NCBI GenBank assembly: GCA_024641665.1
Contig: JAHECP010000031.1
Coordinates: forward strand, 1-46,342
Source of the DNA: Acidobacteriota bacterium
GTDB taxonomy: Bacteria > Acidobacteriota > Vicinamibacteria > Vicinamibacterales > JAHECP01
Reading direction: 5' to 3'
Length of the DNA stretch: 46,342 nucleotides
Shown here: piece by piece, positions 41,298 to 46,342 of the stretch
How positions within the stretch are numbered: position 1 is the first letter of the stretch
Layout of the letters: each line of letters opens with the position of its first letter
Translations under genes and position numbers: made by a program
Notes under the pieces: generated by a model
Told to the model about the DNA's origin: nothing
Seen by the model: the letters and a program-made list of their open reading frames with translations, nothing else
The model's database searches: none

Positions 41298-41915
41298 ATG
41301 CTGAAGGTGGGCCTGACGGGCGGCATCGCGACGGGCAAGACCCACTGCCTGCGGCGGTTCGCCCACCACGGCGCGCCCGTCGTGGACGCCGACCGGCTGG
41401 CCCACGAGGCGGTGGCGCCCGGCTCGCCGGGGCTCGTCGCCGTCGTCGCGCGCTTCGGGCGAACGGTCCTGGCGTCCGACGGCACGCTCGACCGCGGACG
41501 GCTGGCGGATATCGTGTTCGCCGACGCCGGCGCGCGGCGCGATCTCGAGGCGGTCGTGCATCCGATCGTCTACCGGGCGATGGCGCAGTGGTTCGCGGGG
41601 CTGGAGATCGACGGGCGCCGGCTGGGCATCGCCGACGTCCCGCTGCTCTTCGAGACCGGCCACGCCGGGGATTTCGACCGGGTGGTCGTCGCCGCCTGCC
41701 CGGCCGACGCGCAGGTCCGGCGCCTGATCGAGCGCGACGGGCTGGGCGAGCAGGAAGCCCGCCGCCGGCTCGCGGCCCAGTGGCCGATCGCGAAGAAGCG
41801 GCGCGCCGCCGACTTCGTCATCGACACGGGCGGCACGCTCGCCGAGACCGACGCGCGGGTGGACACGGTCTGGGCGACCCTCGAGGTGATCGCGCGATCA
41901 CCGGCCGGCCGTTGA
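41298..41915 (+). CDS. coaE: Dephospho-CoA kinase
   Basis: A 205-residue P-loop kinase catalysing the last step of CoA synthesis. KVGLTGGIATGKTHCLRRF is the nucleotide-binding loop, followed by VVDADRLAHEAVAPG, HPIVYRAM, VPLLFETGH, VVVAACPADAQVRRLIERDGL and ARRRLAAQWP with FVIDTGG. It follows lapB by 4 bases. Its end overlaps the convergent folD gene by 18 bases. The window has several CoA-dependent enzymes (sucCD, korAB, accBC), but no specific regulation is seen. Confidence 0.92.
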   Translation: MLKVGLTGGIATGKTHCLRRFAHHGAPVVDADRLAHEAVAPGSPGLVAVVARFGRTVLASDGTLDRGRLADIVFADAGARRDLEAVVHPIVYRAMAQWFAGLEIDGRRLGIADVPLLFETGHAGDFDRVVVAACPADAQVRRLIERDGLGEQEARRRLAAQWPIAKKRRAADFVIDTGGTLAETDARVDTVWATLEVIARSPAGR

Positions 41916-42827
41916 GGTCGCCGCCGCCAGCGTGTTCTTGAGCAGCATGGCGATCGTCATCGGGCCGACGCCGCCCGGCACGGGCGTGATCGCGCCGGCG
42001 ACCGCCGCCACGTCGGGGTGCACGTCGCCCACGACGAGCGACCCCCGCTTCTCGAAGGTCGCGCGGCGCGGCGAGTCCGGCGCGTAGAGCCGCTCGACCT
42101 CCGCGCGATCGGTCACGCGGCTGATTCCCACGTCCACCACGGTCGCCCCGGGCCGCACGAACCCGGGCGTCACGAACGCCGCCCGCCCGAGCGCCGCCAC
42201 CAGGATGTCGGCCTCGGCCGCCACGGCGGCCAGGTCGCGGGTCTTCGAGTGGCAGATCGTCACCGTCGCGTGGTGGTGCAGGAGCAGCATCGCCATGGGC
42301 TTGCCCACGATGTCGCTGCGGCCGATGATCACCGCGCGCGCCCCGGCCATCGCGATCTCGGAGCGATCGAGCATCTCGATCACGCCGCTCGGCGTGCACG
42401 GGGCGAGCGTCGGCCGGTTCTGGACGAGCCGCCCGACGCTGGCCGGGTTGAAGCCGTCGACGTCCTTGCGCGGGTCGATCGCGTCGAACACCTGCTGCGC
42501 CGCGCCGGGCCCCATCGCGGCCGGCAGCGGGTCCTGCACGAGGATGCCGTCGTGCCGCGGGCTCGCGTTCAGCCGGTCCACCAGCGCGAGCACCTCCGCC
42601 AGGCTCGCCGTGGCCGGCAGCCGCTGCAGGTCGACCCACAGCCCGGCCTCGGTGCCCGCGCGGAGCTTGCCCCGCACGTAGATCTCCGACGCGGGCTCGT
42701 GGCCCACCAGGACGATGCCCAGGCCCGGCGGGCGCCCCGCGCGGCGCGAGAAGGCCTCGACCGCCGGCCGAAGCTCCTCGCGGATGGCGGCGGCGATGGC
42801 GGTTCCGTCGATGATGCGTGCGCTCAT
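41898..42827 (-). CDS. folD: Bifunctional methylene-THF dehydrogenase/methenyl-THF cyclohydrolase
   Basis: A 309-residue folate enzyme that feeds one-carbon units to formyl-THF and nucleotide synthesis. LGIVLVGHEPASEIYVRGKLRAG carries the Tyr/Lys active-site region. GILVQDPLP, DVDGFNP, PCTPSGVIEML, GRSDIVGKPMAMLLLHHHATVTICHSKT and VAGAITPVPGGVGPMTIAML follow. It is a little longer than usual (about 285) because of a C-terminal tail that overlaps coaE. It is last in the run accB, accC, thiE, potassium channel, folD. Confidence 0.94.
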   Translation of the reverse strand: MSARIIDGTAIAAAIREELRPAVEAFSRRAGRPPGLGIVLVGHEPASEIYVRGKLRAGTEAGLWVDLQRLPATASLAEVLALVDRLNASPRHDGILVQDPLPAAMGPGAAQQVFDAIDPRKDVDGFNPASVGRLVQNRPTLAPCTPSGVIEMLDRSEIAMAGARAVIIGRSDIVGKPMAMLLLHHHATVTICHSKTRDLAAVAAEADILVAALGRAAFVTPGFVRPGATVVDVGISRVTDRAEVERLYAPDSPRRATFEKRGSLVVGDVHPDVAAVAGAITPVPGGVGPMTIAMLLKNTLAAATSTAGR

Positions 42828-42838
42828 GGGGTCGTCGC

Positions 42839-43894
42839 CTACACGGTCGCGCCGGCCAGCGCTTCGAGCTTCCGCAGGTTGTCGGGCGGCCCGAGCACGA
42901 CGAGCTGGTCGCCGCGGTTCATGGTGGTGTCCGAGGACGGGTTGAACTCCATGCGGCCGTCCGCGCGCTGGATGGCCACGACGATCACGCGGAACCGCTG
43001 CCGCAGGTTCGCGTCCACGATCGACCGCCCGACCAGGTCCGAGCCCTCCTCGAGCCGCACCTGCTCCATCGTCAGCTCCAGGTTCTCGGAGCTGGTGGCG
43101 AGCTGCACGAAGTCCACCACGGCCGGCCGCAGGGCCGTCTGGGCGAGCTGCAGCGCGCCGATCTGGTAGGGCGAGACGACGCGGTCGGCGCCCGCGCGCA
43201 GGAGCTTGCGGCGGGCGTCCTCGGTCTCGGCCCGCCCGATGATGAAGAGGTCCGGCCGGAGCAGCCGCGCCGTCAGCACGATGTAGACGTTCTCGGCGTC
43301 GGTGCCGACGGCCGCGATCAGCCCGCGCGCGCGTTCGATCCCCACGCGCTTCAGCATGTCCTCGTTGGTCGCGTCGGCCGACACGGCGACGAGCCCGGCC
43401 TCCACCGCGGTCTGGGCCAGGTGCGGGTCGTGCTCGACGATGAGGAACGGCACCCGTTGCCGCTGGAACTCCTCGGCGATGATCCTGCCGATGCGGCCGT
43501 ACCCGCAGACGATGAAGTGGCGATCCAGTTCACTGAGCATACGGCCTCGCCGGCGCTGGCTCCATCGATCGTGCAGCTCGCCTTCGACGAGCAGCGCCAT
43601 GAGGGCGGACAGCGTGTAGAGAACGGTGCCGACGCCCGCCACGATGAGCGCCGCGTTGAAGACCTCGCCGGGGCCGGAGAGCGGGTGGATCTCGCGGTAG
43701 CCCACCGTGGTGACCGTGGTGAGCGTCATGTAGAAGGCGTCCCACGCGGACCAGCCTTCGATGAGCGTGAAGCCCGCGGTGCCTCCGGCCAGCACGAGGA
43801 TCAGCAGGGCCAGCGCGAGCCCCGGGCCGCGAAGCCAGCGGGCCCGGACCGGTCGAGCGGCGGACGAGGACGGCGACAAGGTCGGTTCGGTCAC
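42839..43894 (-). CDS. RCK-gated potassium channel
   Basis: A 351-residue channel with two membrane helices (about 22-45 and 84-107). The pore loop between them ends in the filter TTVTTVGYREIHP, close to the canonical TVGYGD but with Arg in the fifth place. The RCK-N domain begins FIVCGYGRIGRIIAEEF (Rossmann fold), has VVSADATNEDML and RAETEDARRKLLRAGAD, and is followed by an RCK-C domain (about 260-350) ending GDQLVVLGPP. This is the MthK/Kch-type layout. The filter variation may affect selectivity and is worth a structural look. It sits 11 bases upstream of folD. Confidence 0.9.
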   Translation of the reverse strand: MTEPTLSPSSSAARPVRARWLRGPGLALALLILVLAGGTAGFTLIEGWSAWDAFYMTLTTVTTVGYREIHPLSGPGEVFNAALIVAGVGTVLYTLSALMALLVEGELHDRWSQRRRGRMLSELDRHFIVCGYGRIGRIIAEEFQRQRVPFLIVEHDPHLAQTAVEAGLVAVSADATNEDMLKRVGIERARGLIAAVGTDAENVYIVLTARLLRPDLFIIGRAETEDARRKLLRAGADRVVSPYQIGALQLAQTALRPAVVDFVQLATSSENLELTMEQVRLEEGSDLVGRSIVDANLRQRFRVIVVAIQRADGRMEFNPSSDTTMNRGDQLVVLGPPDNLRKLEALAGATV

Positions 43895-43972
43895 GGCGGT
43901 GCGCCGGGAGCCCGGGGATGCGGGTCAGCGGCATTATACACAGCCGCCCGCGCCCGCGGCGCGGCGCCGGCG

Positions 43973-44629
43973 TCACGGGCCGGCGCCCGACGAGTCGATC
44001 CGCTCGAGCAGCAGCACGTACTCGCGCGCGCGGGCCTCGGGATCGCCCGTCGCGAGCAGATCCGAGATCACGGCCGCGCTGGCGCCGGCCGCCACGACGT
44101 CGGCGGCCCGCGCCAGCGTGATGCCGCCAATCGCGACCACCGGCTTGCCGCCGCCGTGCGCCACCGCGTGGCGCACCAGACCGAGGCCGACCGCCTCCAG
44201 GCCGGTGTCCTTCGTCGCCGTCTCGAACACCGGCCCCACGGCCAGATAGGACGCGTCCGCGCGGGCGCCCGCGGCAACCTGGGCCTCGTCGTGCGTCGAG
44301 AGCCCCACGAGCGCGTGGGGGCCGACGAGGCGCCGGGCGGCCGCCACGGGCAGGTCGTCCTGCCCGACGTGCACGCCCGCGGCGCCGGCGAGCCGGGCCA
44401 GGTCCGCCCGGTCGTTCACGACGACCATGGCCTCGTGCGGCTCGGCGAGGCGCACGACGGTCTCGCACAAGTCCAGGAACGGCCCCGACGCGAGGTCCTT
44501 CGCGCGGATCTGCAGCAGGCGCGCGCCGCCCGCCAGCAGGGCGCGGGCGAGGGGCACGGGCTCCCAGCCGCGCGCGCGGGCGACGGCGGTGTCGAGAATC
44601 GCGTAGAGGGGAGGGAGACGGAGCGCCAC
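43973..44629 (-). CDS. thiE: Thiamine-phosphate synthase
   Basis: A 218-residue TIM-barrel enzyme joining the thiazole and pyrimidine halves of thiamine. LLQIRAKD, VVVNDRADLARLAGAAGVHVGQDDLP, LVGLSTHDEAQV, YLAVGPVFETATKD and VAIGGITL are the expected phosphate- and pyrophosphate-binding loops. The GTG at 44629, 14 bases after the accC stop, gives the family's usual N-terminus. An upstream open frame to 45331 is only accC in another frame. No other thiamine genes are nearby, and no THI-box element was seen upstream. Confidence 0.9.
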   Translation of the reverse strand: MALRLPPLYAILDTAVARARGWEPVPLARALLAGGARLLQIRAKDLASGPFLDLCETVVRLAEPHEAMVVVNDRADLARLAGAAGVHVGQDDLPVAAARRLVGPHALVGLSTHDEAQVAAGARADASYLAVGPVFETATKDTGLEAVGLGLVRHAVAHGGGKPVVAIGGITLARAADVVAAGASAAVISDLLATGDPEARAREYVLLLERIDSSGAGP

Positions 44630-44643
44630 GCCCCTGGCGGCCC

Positions 44644-46014
44644 TCAGACGGCCTCGGCCAGCGCCCCGCCCTTGCGCTCGGTCAGGAACCGCTCCATGAA
44701 CGAGGTGCTGAGGCGGCCGACCACGAAGTCCGGATCCGACAGGATCTTCAGGTGCATCGGGATCGAGGTCTTGATGCCCTCGACGACGGTCATTTCCAGC
44801 GTCCGGCGCATGCGCGCGATGGCTTCCTGCCGGTCGCGGCCGTGCGCGATGATCTTCGCGATCAGCGAGTCGTAGTACGGCGACACCACGCACTCCGAGT
44901 GCGCGAAGGTGTCCACCCGGATGCCCGGGCCGCCCGGCACGCTGAACACGTGGATGACCCCCGGGCTCGGCACGAAGGTGTCGGGGCACTCGGCGTTGAT
45001 GCGGCACTCGATCGCGTGCCCGGTGAAGGTCACGTCCCCCTGCTTGAACGACAGGCGCTCGCCCGCCGCCACCCGGATCTGCTCCTTCACGATGTCGATG
45101 CCGGTAACCATCTCCGTCACCGGGTGCTCGACCTGCAGGCGGGTGTTCGCCTCCATGAAGAAGAAGTGCCCGGTATCGTCCATGAGGAACTCGAACGTGC
45201 CGGCGTTGGTGTACTGGACGGCGCGCGCCGCGTCGACGACGGTGCCGCCCAGGCGGCGGCGCATCTTGTCGGTGAGCGCCACCGACGGCGCCTCCTCGAT
45301 GAGCTTCTGGTGGCGCCGCTGGATCGAGCACTCGCGCTCGCCGAGGTGCACGACGGTGCCGTGGTGGTCGCCGAGCACCTGGATCTCGATGTGGCGCGGG
45401 TTCTCGACGTACTTCTCGACGTAGACGTCGCCGACGCCGAAGGCCGCTTGCGCCTCGCGCTGGGCCGTCTTCAGGGCGCGGCCGAGCTCGGACGCCGCCC
45501 GGATGACGCGCATCCCGCGGCCGCCGCCGCCCGCGACCGCCTTCAGGATCACGGGATAGCCGATCTCCTTGGCGAGCTTGGCGGCCTGCTCCTCGGAGTC
45601 GACCGACCCCTCGCTGCCGGGCAGGACGGGCACACCGGCCTTCCTCATCGCGCGGCGCGCGCGGGCCTTGTCGCCCATGAGCCGGATGACGTTCGCGTCG
45701 GGCCCGATGAACCGGATGTGGCAGGCCTCGCAGACCTCCGCCAGGTAGGCGCTCTCCGACAGGAACCCGTAGCCGGGGTGAATCGCGTCGGCGCCGGTGA
45801 TCTCCGCGGCGCTGATGATCGCCGGCACGTTCAGGTAGCTATCGAGGCTGCGGGCCGGGCCGATGCAGACGTCCTCGTCGGCGAACCGCACGTGCAGGGA
45901 GTTCTCGTCGGCCTCCGAGTAGACCGCGACCGTCTTGATGCCCATCTCCCGGCAGGCGCAGATGATCCGCAGCGCGATCTCGCCGCGGTTGGCGATCAGG
46001 ATCTTCTTGAACAT
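44644..46014 (-). CDS. accC: Acetyl-CoA carboxylase biotin carboxylase subunit
   Basis: A 456-residue ATP-grasp enzyme that carboxylates biotin on AccB as the first step of fatty acid synthesis. [81 protein letters not shown] and [22 protein letters not shown] cover ATP, bicarbonate and biotin contacts. It is downstream of accB on the same strand, only 6 bases apart. Confidence 0.96.
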   Translation of the reverse strand: MFKKILIANRGEIALRIICACREMGIKTVAVYSEADENSLHVRFADEDVCIGPARSLDSYLNVPAIISAAEITGADAIHPGYGFLSESAYLAEVCEACHIRFIGPDANVIRLMGDKARARRAMRKAGVPVLPGSEGSVDSEEQAAKLAKEIGYPVILKAVAGGGGRGMRVIRAASELGRALKTAQREAQAAFGVGDVYVEKYVENPRHIEIQVLGDHHGTVVHLGERECSIQRRHQKLIEEAPSVALTDKMRRRLGGTVVDAARAVQYTNAGTFEFLMDDTGHFFFMEANTRLQVEHPVTEMVTGIDIVKEQIRVAAGERLSFKQGDVTFTGHAIECRINAECPDTFVPSPGVIHVFSVPGGPGIRVDTFAHSECVVSPYYDSLIAKIIAHGRDRQEAIARMRRTLEMTVVEGIKTSIPMHLKILSDPDFVVGRLSTSFMERFLTERKGGALAEAV

Positions 46015-46020
46015 CGGGCG

Positions 46021-46342
46021 CTACTTCGCCTTGATCGCGAACAGCCGCTCCCCGTACTGGACCGGCTGGCCGTTCTCGACGTAGATCTTCACGACCTCGC
46101 CTTCGTACTCCGACTCGATCTCGTTCATCAACTTCATCGCTTCGATGATGCAGAGCACCTGCCCCTTGCGGACGCGGGCCCCCACATCGACGAACGGCGC
46201 CGCGCCGGGCTCCGGCGCGCGGTAGAACGTCCCCACGATCGGGGATTTCACCACCGCGAACTCCACCGCGTCGTCCGCGGCGGGCGCCGACGGGACGTCC
46301 GCCGCCGCGGCGGCCGACGGCCGCGACGCGGGCGGCGCCGCC
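46021..46342 (-). CDS. accB: Biotin carboxyl carrier protein, N-terminus outside window
   Basis: The end of the gene is present; its start lies beyond the right edge. The visible part is an Ala/Pro-rich linker ([10 protein letters not shown]) followed by the biotinyl domain with [17 protein letters not shown] (the family thumb), and the biotinylated lysine in [13 protein letters not shown]. The biotin ligase site EAMKLM is exact. It is the first gene of the accBC pair. Confidence 0.93.
   Translation of the reverse strand, partial: AAPPASRPSAAAAADVPSAPAADDAVEFAVVKSPIVGTFYRAPEPGAAPFVDVGARVRKGQVLCIIEAMKLMNEIESEYEGEVVKIYVENGQPVQYGERLFAIKAK

Overview
The window looks like chromosomal DNA from a GC-rich, Gram-negative (diderm) bacterium. 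A member of the Acidobacteriota, probably class Vicinamibacteria, fits best. The reasons are the complete Kdo/LPS gene set, a 2-oxoglutarate:ferredoxin oxidoreductase in the TCA cycle, the SdhC b558-type succinate dehydrogenase, and many short tandem heptamer repeats between genes. The taxonomic call is inference from gene content and style, not from a marker gene.

Positions 1-4975 are core genome: the start of a membrane sensor/phosphatase-like protein (minus strand), a cystathionine gamma-synthase/lyase, a DedA/YqaA-type membrane protein, an NtrC-family sigma-54 activator, cutA, an FtsB/DivIC-like division protein, and an initiator tRNA-fMet with its own sigma-70 promoter.

Positions 4976-17078 form an integrated element of about 12.1 kb. 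It is inserted at the 3' end of the tRNA-fMet gene. A 13-bp copy of the tRNA 3' end (4963-4975) recurs at 17066-17078. The perfect stem-loop terminator that should follow the tRNA now sits just outside that second copy (17081-17113). The element carries a large serine recombinase whose last codons and stop lie antisense inside the tRNA, a HigBA-like toxin-antitoxin pair with a recognisable promoter/operator, an orphan response regulator with an AraC-like C-terminus, a decayed IS66 transposase, and two translationally coupled genes of a type I associate with relaxase neighbourhoods, but no relaxase. Its most interesting cargo is a lower-GC, three-gene block (11307-13955): a membrane-anchored thioredoxin-like CPYC protein, a secreted protein with a 14-cysteine segment resembling the bacteriocin fulvocin C followed by EF-hand-like loops, and a smaller secreted protein sharing the same N-terminal helical motif.

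Positions 17187-34636 are again core. An aldo/keto reductase broken by one in-frame amber codon and an M28 lipoprotein peptidase are followed by a sirtuin, dcd, a DUF2905 protein, ndk and a TCA block: korAB, sucCD, sdhCAB, mdh and icd. Together these cover isocitrate to oxaloacetate except for fumarase. An NtrC-like palindrome and two DnaA-box-like nonamers lie upstream of icd.

Positions 34819-46342 hold envelope and cofactor genes: kdsB-pyrG, then kdsA-kdsD-kdsC-lapB-coaE (Kdo synthesis plus LPS assembly control), and on the opposite strand accB-accC-thiE, an RCK-type potassium channel and folD. Several genes (sir2, kdsA, kdsB, higB) have a -10 box so close to the start codon that leaderless mRNAs are likely.
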